Source: RH-AL1 sp965198495 (lineage in GTDB: Bacteria > Pseudomonadota > Alphaproteobacteria > Rhizobiales > Beijerinckiaceae). From it: DNA of 64,000 nucleotides. The stretch lies in contig CBDAPL010000001.1 in NCBI GenBank assembly GCA_965198495.1, forward strand, positions 2,418,001-2,482,000, given 5' to 3'. Under the pieces are notes generated by a model. The model was not told where the DNA came from and did not search any database. It saw only the letters and a list, made by a program, of their open reading frames with translations. Numbering within the stretch: the stretch's first letter is position 1; the number at the start of each line of letters is the position of its first letter. Positions 49,126-58,629 of the stretch are shown in pieces. Made by a program: the position numbers and the translations under genes.

Positions 49126-52011
49126 GTGACGCTGCTCGCCTATCTCGCTAGACTCCTCTTCGCCCTGCTAACGCTGGCCGGCAGCGTGGCGACCGCTCGG
49201 GCGATTGAAGCCACACGTGTCCCGCTCGAGACATCGGCCATCGATCTGACCAAGGCGGTCGAGCGATATTCTTCGCAGGGTGATCGCCTGCTCGTCTCGA
49301 CCGCGCCCGGCGCGGATGGCATCGTCCGACGCATCGAAGTTCAGGCCAAGAACGCCGGCACGCGACCTAATTGGATCGTGTTCGCTCTGACCAACGATAC
49401 AGATGAGCAGATCGAGCGCTTGATCGTCGCGCCGCATTTTCGATTGGTCGGCTCCGGCGTGATCTGGCCGGATCTTGGCGCAACCCGCATTTCGGCGATC
49501 ACCGCCAGCCAGGGCATCTCGCCGGAACGCGAGGACTCGACTGATGCCGACGTCTTTCGCCTCACCATCGATCCCGGCGCGACCATCACTTACGTCGCCG
49601 AACTCCGCGCCCCGAACTTGCCGCAGCTCTACCTGTGGGAGCCCGACAGCTACAAAGACAAGGTCACAAGTCTTACGCTCTACAAGGGTATCGTCATCGG
49701 CATCGCCGGGCTGCTGGCCCTATTCCTTACGATTGTGTTCGTGGTCAAGGGCGCGGTCATTTTCCCCGCGGCCGCGGCGCTCGCCTGGGCGGTGCTCGCC
49801 TATGTGTGTATCGACTTCGGTTTCTGGGATAAGCTGTTTGGAACATCGGGCACTAGCGACAGGGTATGGCGTGCCGGCGCCGAGACAACGCTGTCGGCGA
49901 CGCTGCTCGTCTTTCTCTTCGCCTATCTCAATCTCAGCCGCTGGCACGTGCGCGCCTCCCGCGTGGCGGCGGCCTGGCTGATTTTCCTCGTCGCCCTGAT
50001 CGCTTTCGCCGTATACGATGCGCCGGTGGCCGCAGGCGTCGCTCGCATCTCCCTTGCCACCATCGCCGGTGTCGGCTTCGTCTTGGTGCTGTACCTTTCG
50101 ACCCACGGCTACGACCGCGCGGTCATGCTGATCCCGACTTGGTTCCTGCTGCTTGCCTGGGTGATCTGCGCGAGCTTCACCGTTACCGGGACTCTGACCA
50201 ACGACCTCGTGTCTCCGGCGCTGATCGGAGGGCTCGTGCTGATCGTCATGCTGATTGGTTTCACGATCATGCAAAACGCCTTCGCCGGCGGTGGCCTTGG
50301 TGCCGGCTCGGTGTCCGACTCGGGTCGCAAGGCGTTGGCGCTGACGGGCTGCGGCGACGTGATCTTCGACTGGGATGTCCCGGCCGACCGCGTCTTTGTC
50401 AGCCCCGAGGTCGAAGCGCAGCTCGGTCTCGCGCGTGGCACGCTCGAAGGACCTGCCGCCGGATGGCTCGACGTGCTTCATCCTTTCGAGCGGGACCGAT
50501 ACCGCGCTTGTCTCGACACGATGCTGGAGCAGCGGCGCGGACGCATCAACCAAGAATTTCGGCTCCGCGCGGCCGACGGCCATTACTTTTGGTACGCGAT
50601 GCGCGCGCGCCCAGTCGTCGGGCCGGACGGGGAGGTGATCCGAATCATCGGCACGCTGTCCGACGTCACTGAAGGCAAGGTCGCAGAGGAGCGCCTCCTG
50701 CATGACGCGGTGCACGACAATCTCACGGGTCTCCCGAACCGCGAGCTTTTCTTCGATCGTCTCGAGGCGGCGCTGACCTTCGCGCAGAATGATCCGCGTC
50801 TGCGCCCCACGGTCTTCTGCATCGACATCGATCGCTTCAAGCAGATCAACGAGACGGTAGGTCTGTCGGCCGGCGATTCAATCCTCCTGACGTTGTCGCG
50901 CCGCCTCAGCCGATTGCTCAAGCCTCAGGACACGATCGCTCGGTTGTCGGGCGATCAATATGCCGCAATCCTTATCTCCGAAAATGACGCCGAGCAGACG
51001 ATCCAACTTGCCAACGTCGTACGCCGCGCCCTGTCGACGCCTGTGACCTTCGCCGATCGCGAGATTCCGCTTACCGCCTCCATCGGCCTCGCTTTGTTCG
51101 ATCCGCAACTGCACCCACGTCGCGAGGACATGCTGAAGGACGCGGAGATCGCGATGCGTCACGCCAAGAAGAGCGGCGGCAATCGCATCGAGGTGTTCAA
51201 ACCCGCGATGCGCGCTCTGCGCTCCGACCGGCTCACGCTCGAAGCGGACCTGCGCCGCGCGCTCGACCGCGGCGAGATGAAGGTTTTCTTCCAACCCGTC
51301 GTCAGGCTGGAGGACCGTACCGTCGCGGGGTTCGAGGCTCTGCTTCGCTGGGACAATCCTCGCCTCGGTCGACTGAGCCCGGCCGAGTTCATCCCGATCG
51401 CCGAGGAGACCGGCTCGATCGTGGATCTCGGCATTTTCGCACTTGAACGAACGGCACGCGAACTCGCCGCCTGGCAGCGGGCGCTCGACGTCGATCCGCC
51501 GATCTTTGCGTCGGTCAACGTTTCTTCGCGCCAGCTTCTCAGGCACGACCTTCTACACGACGTGAAGGCCGTGTTGACGCGCTGCGATGTCGCTCGCGGC
51601 AGTCTCAAACTTGAGTTGACCGAAAGTCTGGTCATGGAGAATCCCGAATATGCCGCGCAGATCCTGACGCGCATCCGCGAACTCGGCGCGGGTCTGTCGC
51701 TGGATGATTTTGGCACCGGGTACTCGTCGCTGAGTTATCTGCAGCGCTTCCCTTTCGACACGATCAAGATTGATCGCTCCTTCGTGCACAGCACGAGCGC
51801 CAAGGGCGCCAAGCCGGTGATCCTGCGCTCGATGGTGGCGCTTGCCCATGATCTCGGGATGGAAGTGGTGGCGGAAGGTGCCGAAACCGAGTCGGATGCG
51901 ATCGAGCTGTATCAGCTCGGCTGTGAATACGCTCAAGGTTACGCGTTCGGTCATCCCATAAGCGCGATGGACGCGCGGAAACTGGTCGGCGCCGCGACTA
52001 TCGCGGCCTAG
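49126..52011 (+). CDS. Membrane-bound PAS-GGDEF-EAL protein with degenerate GGDEF
   Basis: The 961 residues (GTG start 49126) comprise a signal-like segment (residues 1-25), a periplasmic beta-rich part to about 185, and seven or eight membrane helices (about 190-385; the first is GIVIGIAGLLALFLTIVFVV). A PAS domain (about 400-530), a GGDEF domain (about 540-690) and an EAL domain (about 710-950) follow. The cyclase motif is SGDQY at residues 608-612, not GGDEF, so synthesis is doubtful. The EAL signature is complete: EALLRW at 737, ELTES, DDFGTGYSSLSY, KIDRSFV and EGAETE, so cyclic di-GMP hydrolysis is likely, perhaps tuned by GTP on the degenerate domain. Periplasmic plus PAS input suggests a sensor. 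Confidence 0.93.
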   Translation: MTLLAYLARLLFALLTLAGSVATARAIEATRVPLETSAIDLTKAVERYSSQGDRLLVSTAPGADGIVRRIEVQAKNAGTRPNWIVFALTNDTDEQIERLIVAPHFRLVGSGVIWPDLGATRISAITASQGISPEREDSTDADVFRLTIDPGATITYVAELRAPNLPQLYLWEPDSYKDKVTSLTLYKGIVIGIAGLLALFLTIVFVVKGAVIFPAAAALAWAVLAYVCIDFGFWDKLFGTSGTSDRVWRAGAETTLSATLLVFLFAYLNLSRWHVRASRVAAAWLIFLVALIAFAVYDAPVAAGVARISLATIAGVGFVLVLYLSTHGYDRAVMLIPTWFLLLAWVICASFTVTGTLTNDLVSPALIGGLVLIVMLIGFTIMQNAFAGGGLGAGSVSDSGRKALALTGCGDVIFDWDVPADRVFVSPEVEAQLGLARGTLEGPAAGWLDVLHPFERDRYRACLDTMLEQRRGRINQEFRLRAADGHYFWYAMRARPVVGPDGEVIRIIGTLSDVTEGKVAEERLLHDAVHDNLTGLPNRELFFDRLEAALTFAQNDPRLRPTVFCIDIDRFKQINETVGLSAGDSILLTLSRRLSRLLKPQDTIARLSGDQYAAILISENDAEQTIQLANVVRRALSTPVTFADREIPLTASIGLALFDPQLHPRREDMLKDAEIAMRHAKKSGGNRIEVFKPAMRALRSDRLTLEADLRRALDRGEMKVFFQPVVRLEDRTVAGFEALLRWDNPRLGRLSPAEFIPIAEETGSIVDLGIFALERTARELAAWQRALDVDPPIFASVNVSSRQLLRHDLLHDVKAVLTRCDVARGSLKLELTESLVMENPEYAAQILTRIRELGAGLSLDDFGTGYSSLSYLQRFPFDTIKIDRSFVHSTSAKGAKPVILRSMVALAHDLGMEVVAEGAETESDAIELYQLGCEYAQGYAFGHPISAMDARKLVGAATIAA

Positions 52012-52128
52012 ACGTCTGACAGGCTCGCCCAACAGCTCGTATCAAGTGGGTAGAAACAGACCTGACGCTCGCAAGATCGCCATCGCGCCGGCGCGACCGG
52101 ACTGGACGCTTGTCGTCGATCTTGTCCA

Positions 52129-52815
52129 ATGCTGAGTGGACGGGGCCTGCAGACAGAGGCGCTCGCGATCCGTTTGGATGAACGTCGGACTGTCTCGGCC
52201 CTTTCGCACATTCCCGAGCACGCCCTCGCCTTCTTTGTTATGGCGCATGGCGCTGGCGCCGGCATGGACCACTCCTTCATGCGAGACGTCGCGGAAGGCC
52301 TTGCGGCACGGCGTGTCGCGACGCTGCGCTATCAATTTCCATCGATGGAAGCCGGGTTGAAGAGACCGGACCACCCGACCGTCGCGCAGGCGACGGTCCG
52401 CGCCGCCGTCAACGTGGCGGCTCTGCTGGCGAAAGACCTGCCGCTGTTTGCCGGCGGCAAATCGTTCGGCGGACGGATGACGTCGCAGGCTCAGGCATCA
52501 GCCCCGCTGGATCATATTCGAGGCCTTGTGTTTTTCGGGTTTCCGCTGCATCCCGCGGGCAGGCCTTCGCTTGAGCGCGCGGATCATCTCGCGGCCGTTA
52601 CCGTCCCGATGCTGTTCTTCCAGGGCACCCGCGACGCGCTCGCGCCGCCGCCGCGCATCGCGACGGTCGTCGAGGATCTAGGTGATGCCGCGACGCTTGT
52701 TTCAGTAAAGGGCGCAGACCACACCTTCCACGTTCCAAAGCGCTCCGGCCAGACCGACACCGAAGTCCTCGATCTCATGCTCGACCGGATGACAGCGTGG
52801 ATCGCCGCGCATTGA
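52129..52815 (+). CDS. Alpha/beta hydrolase, KANL3/Tex30-like
   Basis: The 228-residue hydrolase has the oxyanion strand FFVMAHGAGAGMDHSFM, the nucleophile elbow in LFAGGKSFGGRMTSQAQ (Ser), an acid in FFQGTRDALAPP and the catalytic His in KGADHTFHVPKR. Members resemble dienelactone hydrolases; substrate unknown. ATG 52129. It is monocistronic; the 250 bp after it (52816-53065) show no gene. Confidence 0.88.
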   Translation: MLSGRGLQTEALAIRLDERRTVSALSHIPEHALAFFVMAHGAGAGMDHSFMRDVAEGLAARRVATLRYQFPSMEAGLKRPDHPTVAQATVRAAVNVAALLAKDLPLFAGGKSFGGRMTSQAQASAPLDHIRGLVFFGFPLHPAGRPSLERADHLAAVTVPMLFFQGTRDALAPPPRIATVVEDLGDAATLVSVKGADHTFHVPKRSGQTDTEVLDLMLDRMTAWIAAH

Positions 52816-53065
52816 ACGCCAAGTTGCGATCACACTGCCTGCCGGAAACGTCTCTTGGCTTCGTTTCACGCATGAAATTTCATATCGAGCCGTCCATCTG
52901 CTGGGAGAGGAGCAGATGCGTCGCTGGAGGAGCCTACGATACCGAACATGTCTTGCTTGCGCCCAACATGTGCGCAATCGAAGCGACCCTGCTTGAAGAT
53001 CGGCAAACGGGCGGTCATTGCCCACGCTTACGCCACCGCCCTCCTCGGGCAAGGAGCAATCACCT

Positions 53066-53740
53066 ATGACAACAGAGCGCCCAACGACGGGCGACGACCA
53101 CGTCGACGTCGAAGTCGACAGCATCCGGACCGCCTACGGCGGATTCTTGCGGATCGATCATTACGCGCTGCACGTGCGTCGCTTCGATGGCGCTATGGCG
53201 CCTCTCAACCGCGACCTGCTGGAGCGTGGTCGCGCCGTATGTGTCCTGCCATACGATCCCCGCACCGACAGGGTTTTGCTGATACGCCAATTCCTGATCG
53301 GCTCGTTCGTCGCCGGTCTCGCGCCGAGACCGCTGCAGGTCGTGGCCGGCATGGTCGACAAAGGCGAGAGCGACGAAGAGGCCGCGCGCCGCGAGGCTGC
53401 CGAGGAAGCCGGATGCGCGGTGAAGCGGATCGTCGCCGCGCAGGCATTCCTGCCATCGCCGGGCGGCTCATCGGAGCGCGTGACCGCCTTTTGCGGCGAG
53501 GCCGACCTTGATGATGCCGGCGGCATCCACGGAGCCGACGATGAGGACGAGGATATTCTTGTAGAGGTTGTCGATGCGGACCGCGCGGTCGCGCTCCTAG
53601 ACGGGGGCGCGATCGAGTCCGGGCCCGCGGTCGTCATCTTATCCTGGTTCGCACGCCATCGGGAGCGGCTTAGGGCGGAATGGAGCGGGGTTGCTCCAAC
53701 GCTTTGGGCCAACGCTCCGGGCGGATCGCGCGTGCTATAG
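53066..53740 (+). CDS. Nudix hydrolase, ADP-ribose pyrophosphatase type
   Basis: Hydrolyses ADP-ribose or similar nucleoside diphosphate sugars. From ATG 53066, with an AAGGAG site, it is 224 residues. The Nudix box GMVDKGESDEEAARREAAEEAG fits GX5EX7REUXEEXGU, written here in two pieces GMVDKGESDEEAARRE and EEAG. LNRDLLERGRAVCVLPYDPR precedes the box and QFLIGSFVAGL suggests the TrgB/NudF subgroup. A frame from 53018 uses a TTG and is less likely. Confidence 0.92.
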   Translation: MTTERPTTGDDHVDVEVDSIRTAYGGFLRIDHYALHVRRFDGAMAPLNRDLLERGRAVCVLPYDPRTDRVLLIRQFLIGSFVAGLAPRPLQVVAGMVDKGESDEEAARREAAEEAGCAVKRIVAAQAFLPSPGGSSERVTAFCGEADLDDAGGIHGADDEDEDILVEVVDADRAVALLDGGAIESGPAVVILSWFARHRERLRAEWSGVAPTLWANAPGGSRVL

Positions 53741-53774
53741 AGCGGCAGCTTCAGGAGCGCACGGCCGCACCGGA

Positions 53775-55193
53775 ATGACATATGGAGCACAAGCCCTGAC
53801 CACGATAATACACCCGGACGGACTGCCGAAACCCCTGCGCTACTGGGCCATGCTGGCTATCGGGCTTGGCATCACGATGGCCGTGCTCGACTCCGCGGTC
53901 GCCAACATCGCATTGCCGACAATCGCGCAGCAGTTGCACGCGACTCCTGCCGCCTCGATCTGGGTCATCAACGCCTACCAATTGGCGCTGGTCGTGACAC
54001 TGCTGCCGCTTGCCTCGCTCGGCGAACGCGTGGGTTACCGACGTGTCTACCAGGTCGGCTTGGTGATCTTTACCGCAGGTTCTCTCGCCTGCGCTTTGTC
54101 GCACACGCTGCCAACGCTCGTGATGTCGCGTATCGTGCAGGGGCTCGGCGCTTCAGGCATCATGAGCGTCAACGGCGCGCTCTTGCGCTTCACCTACCCC
54201 CAGGCTTCACTCGGTCGGGGTGTCGGCTTGAACGCTCTCGTTGTTTCTATCGCGTCTGCGATCGGACCGACCATCGCCTCGGCCATACTCGCGCTTGGCT
54301 CTTGGGAATGGCTTTTCGCGGTCAACGTCCCGATCGGCATCGTCAACATCGCGCTGGCATCGCGCGTCCTGCCCTATTCCGATCTCTCCGAGCGCAGCTT
54401 CGATAAATGGAGCGCCGTTTTCAACGCCTTGACATTCGGCTTGTTTTTTATCGGGGTCGATACCTTGACCCATGGCCGCAGCGAGGACTTACTCGCGGCG
54501 ATGGAGCTGGCAGCCGCCGTGGTGGCGGCCTTTTTCTTGATGCGACGTCAGGTCGGAGCTGCGGAGCCGCTGATTCCTGTCGATCTCATGAAAATCCCGA
54601 TATTTGCTTTATCGGTCGCGACGTCGATCTGCTCCTTCACCGCCTACATGCTGGCCTTCCTTGCCCTGCCCTTCTATTTCGAGACCGTGCTTCATCGCGA
54701 TCAGGTGCAAACCGGTCTGCTGATCACGCCTTGGCCGGTCGCCTTGGGACTGGCGGCACCCTTGGCGGGACGGTTGTCCGACCGCGTGCCCGCGGCGATC
54801 CTCGGAAGCGGTGGTCTCGCCGTGTTAGCGGTGGGTCTGGCGCTTCTCGCGATCCTGCCAGCGCAAGCGTCGACCTTGGACATCGTCTGGCGCATGGCGC
54901 TTTGTGGTCTCGGCTTCGGGTTCTTCCAGGCCCCAAACAATCGCACGATGCTCTCCTCGGCGCCACGGCGGCGTGCGGGCGCGGCCGGGGGCATGCTGGC
55001 CACCGCGCGCCTTGTCGGTCTGACGGTGGGCGCCACTCTAGCCACCGTGACGTTCAGACTCACGTCGAAGAACGCCGAGACAATCGACCTGCTCATTGCC
55101 GCGATTGTGACTGTCGTCGCGGCCGGAACAAGCCTGTTGCGCCTGCAGAAAGACAAGCATGCCGCTTCCGCGCCGCGGCATAAGACGGTTTGA
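53775..55193 (+). CDS. DHA2-family MFS efflux transporter
   Basis: The 472-residue carrier has about 14 membrane helices. The DHA2 signature is LDSAVANIALPTIAQQLHAT in helix 1, with WVINAYQLALVVTLLPLASL, GERVGYRRVYQVGLVIF and the antiporter motif QGLGASGIMSVNGALLRFTY. Extension to 53691 is overlap with the Nudix gene. Likely a drug:proton antiporter; substrate not predictable. No TetR regulator adjoins it. Confidence 0.92.
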   Translation: MTYGAQALTTIIHPDGLPKPLRYWAMLAIGLGITMAVLDSAVANIALPTIAQQLHATPAASIWVINAYQLALVVTLLPLASLGERVGYRRVYQVGLVIFTAGSLACALSHTLPTLVMSRIVQGLGASGIMSVNGALLRFTYPQASLGRGVGLNALVVSIASAIGPTIASAILALGSWEWLFAVNVPIGIVNIALASRVLPYSDLSERSFDKWSAVFNALTFGLFFIGVDTLTHGRSEDLLAAMELAAAVVAAFFLMRRQVGAAEPLIPVDLMKIPIFALSVATSICSFTAYMLAFLALPFYFETVLHRDQVQTGLLITPWPVALGLAAPLAGRLSDRVPAAILGSGGLAVLAVGLALLAILPAQASTLDIVWRMALCGLGFGFFQAPNNRTMLSSAPRRRAGAAGGMLATARLVGLTVGATLATVTFRLTSKNAETIDLLIAAIVTVVAAGTSLLRLQKDKHAASAPRHKTV

Positions 55194-55239
55194 CATTGCT
55201 CCGCGCCGGCTGGTCCGCCGCGCCATAGGCGGCCTCGCA

Positions 55240-56097
55240 TCAACGTCCATGATGCCGCGTGTAATCCGCGATACCCGACCAGTCTTTATCACCCATGCCG
55301 GCAGCAACAGCCGCCGCCATGCAATCGCGCACCGCGTTGAGCATGGGGAGGTCACGTCCCGTCTTGGCGCCCGCGGCGGTGGCAAGCGTGAGATCTTTCA
55401 GGCCGAGCCGCATGCGGAAGCCCGGCTCGTAGTCGCCACGCACAATCTTCGCGCTGTAGCTCTCGTAGGCACGACCGGCAAACAGCGTTTCAAGAATCAA
55501 CTCGAAAAAGGACTCCGGCGCGAGACCGTTGTTCTCGGTGAGCACGACCGCCTCCGCCATCGCCTCGATTGCCATGGTGATCATCATGTTGGCAGCGATC
55601 TTGGCCGCGTTCGCTCGCTTGGGCTCGGTGCCCAACTCCCACGTCTTCTTCCCGAGACTGTCGAGCAGCGGCCGCACCCTGTCGACCGCTTCGCTAGCAC
55701 CGGCGGCCAGGATGTTGAGCTGCGCCGCCGCCGCGACATCAGGCCGGCCAAGTACAGGCGCCGCGACATAGCCAATCCCGAGTTCCGCATGTATGGCCGC
55801 GAGTTCCTCGGCGAAATCGACCGAGATGGTCGAGGTTACAACATGAACAGTGCCGGCGCGGGCGCCTTTCAAAATATCGGATGAGAGCACGTCGCGGATC
55901 GCCGCATCGTCCGACAACATGGTGAAAACCACGTCCGCCTGGAACGCTTCGCCCGGGGTCGACACCATCGCCAAGCCGTCGATGCCCGCGCCCGCGCCGG
56001 GAGAGCGGTTCCAAGCACGTACGCTGTAGCCGGCCTTCACAAGATTTCGCGCCATCGCGCGACCCATCGCGCCAAGGCCGATAAAACCAACGTTCAT
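55240..56097 (-). CDS. NAD(P)-dependent beta-hydroxyacid dehydrogenase (GLYR-like)
   Basis: From ATG 56097 the 285 residues open with a Rossmann motif NVGFIGLGAMGRAMARNLVK. They then have the substrate Ser/Gly region VVTSTISVDFAEELAAIHAE, a GYVAAPVLGRPDV block and the catalytic Lys helix ANAAKIAANMMITMAIEAMA. This is the 3-hydroxyisobutyrate/glyoxylate-succinate semialdehyde reductase group; actual substrate unknown. It follows the SDR gene on the same strand with a 56-bp gap, so the two may be co-transcribed. Confidence 0.92.
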   Translation of the reverse strand: MNVGFIGLGAMGRAMARNLVKAGYSVRAWNRSPGAGAGIDGLAMVSTPGEAFQADVVFTMLSDDAAIRDVLSSDILKGARAGTVHVVTSTISVDFAEELAAIHAELGIGYVAAPVLGRPDVAAAAQLNILAAGASEAVDRVRPLLDSLGKKTWELGTEPKRANAAKIAANMMITMAIEAMAEAVVLTENNGLAPESFFELILETLFAGRAYESYSAKIVRGDYEPGFRMRLGLKDLTLATAAGAKTGRDLPMLNAVRDCMAAAVAAGMGDKDWSGIADYTRHHGR

Positions 56098-56153
56098 TTC
56101 TCCGATGTCCTTGTTATCAATGAAACCTATTTTGCATTTAGCGAGGAAGCACC

Positions 56154-56867
56154 TCACGCCGCGAAACCGCCATCGATCGTATGCATCGCCCCCGTCACGA
56201 TCGCCGCCTCCGGGCTCGCGAGATAGGCGACCATGCCGGCCACCTCACGCCCAGTCGCATGTCGCTTGATGGCCATGAAACCGTGCATCAGGTCCCGCGT
56301 CGGCCCGTCCGCCGGGTTCATCTCAGTATCGGTTGGCCCAGGCTGAACGACATTGACTGTAATGCCGCGCGGTCCAAAATCACGCGCCAGACCTCGCGCC
56401 AAGCCTTGAAGGGCGGACTTTGACATCCCGTAGGCAGCCGCGCCGGCGAACGGCGTACGGTCGCCGTTTGTCGATCCAATGAAGATGATGCGGCCACCAT
56501 CGCGCATGATGCGGGCGCCTTCGACCGCGGCGTGGTAAGGCGCGCGGAGATTGACGTCGATCAGGCGATCGATCGCTTCGGCGTCGATCGTCAAGGGATC
56601 GCCACCGATGAAGAGGCCGGCGTTAACGACGAGAACGTCGAGAGCGCCGCGTTCGCCCACCACTTTCACCACCTCCGCGCGGTCACCGCTATCGGCGTTT
56701 ATTGCCTGCGCGCCTGTCTCACGGCCAAGCGTCTCGGCCGCTTCGATCGAAGCGGCGAAGGTGAAGGCGACACGGCCGCCATCTGAAGCGAAGCGCCGCA
56801 CGATTTCGGCTCCGATGCCGCGACTACCACCAAGGACGAGAATGTTTTTCCCTCCAAAATCAGTCAT
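56154..56867 (-). CDS. bdcA: SDR oxidoreductase, BdcA-like
   Basis: The 237-residue classical short-chain dehydrogenase has the cofactor motif ILVLGGSRGIGAEIVRRFAS, the NAG motif in VLVVNAGLFIGGDPL and the catalytic AAYGMSKSALQGLARGLARD (YxxxK). FGPRGITVNVVQPGPTDTEM follows. It resembles Escherichia coli BdcA, reported to bind cyclic di-GMP and aid biofilm dispersal, in nearly every block I can compare. The divergent TetR gene resembles BdcR. Whether this homologue binds cyclic di-GMP or simply reduces a carbonyl is unknown. ATG 56867. Confidence 0.8.
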   Translation of the reverse strand: MTDFGGKNILVLGGSRGIGAEIVRRFASDGGRVAFTFAASIEAAETLGRETGAQAINADSGDRAEVVKVVGERGALDVLVVNAGLFIGGDPLTIDAEAIDRLIDVNLRAPYHAAVEGARIMRDGGRIIFIGSTNGDRTPFAGAAAYGMSKSALQGLARGLARDFGPRGITVNVVQPGPTDTEMNPADGPTRDLMHGFMAIKRHATGREVAGMVAYLASPEAAIVTGAMHTIDGGFAA

Positions 56868-56889
56868 GAAGCGCCTCCTGTTTATTTCT

Positions 56890-56920
56890 GTAGTGCTAAC
56901 TACTTAAAGCTCGATCGAGC
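56890..56920. promoter_or_regulatory. Putative TetR operator and second palindrome between bdcA- and bdcR-like genes
   Basis: In the 92-bp divergent interval, GTAGTgctaACTAC (56890-56903, 5-bp arms, 4-bp spacer) and the perfect 12-bp GCTCGATCGAGC (56909-56920) lie close together, 23 and 42 bp before the bdcA-like start. Either is a natural binding site for the adjacent TetR protein; the first resembles TetR-type operators of that clade. No experimental evidence. Confidence 0.5.
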
Positions 56921-56959
56921 GCCATCAAGGGTGCATCGACGAGATTTCTAGCGAGCGAT

Positions 56960-57598
56960 ATGAAAATGACACGAGGTCGTCCTAGGGGCTTTGATGTGGA
57001 TCAGGCTCTGACAACGGCGGAAGCGCTGTTTCATGAGAAGGGTTATGACGCGGTCGGTGTCGCGGCGCTCACGGAAGCCATCGGCATCAATCCTCCCAGC
57101 TTCTATGTCGCCTTCGGCAGCAAAGCCGCCCTGTTCGAGCGGGTCATGGACCGTTACGTCGCGGAGGGGCTACGGCTCGACGCTTTCGTTTCGCCTGAGA
57201 CAACACCCGCAGAGGCGATCCGCGCTTATCTGAGGGCCGCCGCTCGCCTGTACGCCGCTTGTCCACGCGCGCCGGGTTGCCTGGTCTTTGAAGCGGCTCG
57301 TGGCGCCGAGGGCGCTTCAAGCACATCAGCGGCTCGCCAGCGCAAGCAGGCCTGCTGGGCCCGCATCGAAGCTTATGTCGTTCAGACGCATCCGGCGACC
57401 GCCGCAATCGTGGCCGACGCGGTAGTCACAATTCTAAGCGGCATGTCAGCCGGGGCGAGGGAAGGCTGGGATGAGGCTCGTCTTCTCGACGTCGCGACGA
57501 CGGCATCAGCGGGCATCGCCGATGCGTTGGCTTCAGGAAGAAGTTCGGAACCACATCAGATAAAACGCTCTTGCGACGACGCGTCAAACCGAGGCTAG
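56960..57598 (+). CDS. bdcR: TetR-family regulator, BdcR-like
   Basis: The 212 residues have the TetR N-terminal helix-turn-helix (RGRPRGFDVDQALTTAEALF, GYDAVGVAALTEAIGINPPS, FYVAFGSKAALFERVMDRYV) and a C-terminal ligand domain with cysteines (AACPRAPGCLVFEAA). It resembles E. coli BdcR in the HTH and in the MSAGAREG region. It diverges from the bdcA-like SDR and is expected to repress it. The tail after residue 190 is longer than usual and rich in charge. The mdc operon ends 110 bp downstream on the other strand. Confidence 0.85.
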   Translation: MKMTRGRPRGFDVDQALTTAEALFHEKGYDAVGVAALTEAIGINPPSFYVAFGSKAALFERVMDRYVAEGLRLDAFVSPETTPAEAIRAYLRAAARLYAACPRAPGCLVFEAARGAEGASSTSAARQRKQACWARIEAYVVQTHPATAAIVADAVVTILSGMSAGAREGWDEARLLDVATTASAGIADALASGRSSEPHQIKRSCDDASNRG

Positions 57599-57708
57599 AC
57601 ACGAGCCGAATGGCTCCGATTTGCAAGGCCCGCGCCCCACATTGCCGGAGACATGCCTGGGGGGACCTCAGGTTCGCCGACGATCGGCGCTGGTATTGCC
57701 GAGCCCCT

Positions 57709-58629
57709 TCAGGACCTTTCCCACCGGATAACGCCATCGAGAGTGCGGAACTCGGCGACGCTGCGGCTGTCGCGCTCACCAAGGACGTTCCCCATCATGC
57801 GCGCGAGAGCGTCGCCCGGGCCGAGTTCCAGGGCGCGCGTCGCGCCAGTGGCGCGGCACGCCTCCATGCAGGCGGCCCAATCGACCGTCTGCGCGACTTG
57901 CTTGCCAAGCTTGTCGAGGCCGTCGCCGACATCGAACACCGCCGCGCCGTCGATCCCACTGAGGAGGCGGATGTCGGGTGTCCGCACGCCGCCGAGGTCG
58001 CGGAGGAAGGTACCGAACCGTTCCGACGCGCCGCGCAGCAGCGGCGTGTGGGAGGGCACATCGACCGGGATCGCCGTTACGTTCGCGCCCTGGGCGTCGG
58101 CGGCTTTCTCAGCCCGCTCGAGCGCGTCGCCGCGACCGCCTACGACGACACGGTCCGGCGCGTTGCGGATGGCGATGTGGACGCCCGCGTCGCGGCAGAG
58201 CGTGTCGAGCGCCACCGAGGACAGCCCACTTATGGCGAGCAGGCCGGATGGCGCGTCGGTCGCCTCGTCCATCAGCGCGGCGCGCCGTGCCACGATATCG
58301 AACACGACAGCGGGCTGTAACGCGCCGGCGACGCCCCAGGCCGCGACCTCGCCGACGCTGTAGCCGGCGACCACGAGGGGGGTGTCGAGCTTCGGCTTCA
58401 GGACCGCCCAGACCGCGAGCGCCTGGGCGCAGCACAGGACCTGCGCGGTCGCGTTGGCATGCAGCGCGTCGTCGCCGTCGTTTGCGGCGATCTCGCGCGG
58501 GTCGCGACCACCGAGCGCCGCGGCGGCGGCCTCGAAGACGCTGCGCGCCTCGGGCGCATCGGCGACGAGGTCGAACATACCCCGGCCCTGCCGACCCTGG
58601 CCGGAACAGAGGATAGCGAGGGCGGTCAT
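57709..58629 (-). CDS. mdcH: Malonate decarboxylase malonyl transferase MdcH
   Basis: Loads malonyl from malonyl-CoA onto the Mdc acyl carrier, priming the enzyme. The 306 residues from ATG 58629 are a FabD-like acyltransferase: LAILCSGQGRQGRGMFDLVA, the catalytic Ser in VVAGYSVGEVAAWGVAGALQ, an Arg in FDIVARRAALMDEAT and the His in IPVDVPSHTPLLRGASERFG. Its ATG overlaps the mdcB stop (ATGA). The longer frame to 58872 lies over mdcB. Last gene of the mdc transcript. Confidence 0.93.
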   Translation of the reverse strand: MTALAILCSGQGRQGRGMFDLVADAPEARSVFEAAAAALGGRDPREIAANDGDDALHANATAQVLCCAQALAVWAVLKPKLDTPLVVAGYSVGEVAAWGVAGALQPAVVFDIVARRAALMDEATDAPSGLLAISGLSSVALDTLCRDAGVHIAIRNAPDRVVVGGRGDALERAEKAADAQGANVTAIPVDVPSHTPLLRGASERFGTFLRDLGGVRTPDIRLLSGIDGAAVFDVGDGLDKLGKQVAQTVDWAACMEACRATGATRALELGPGDALARMMGNVLGERDSRSVAEFRTLDGVIRWERS

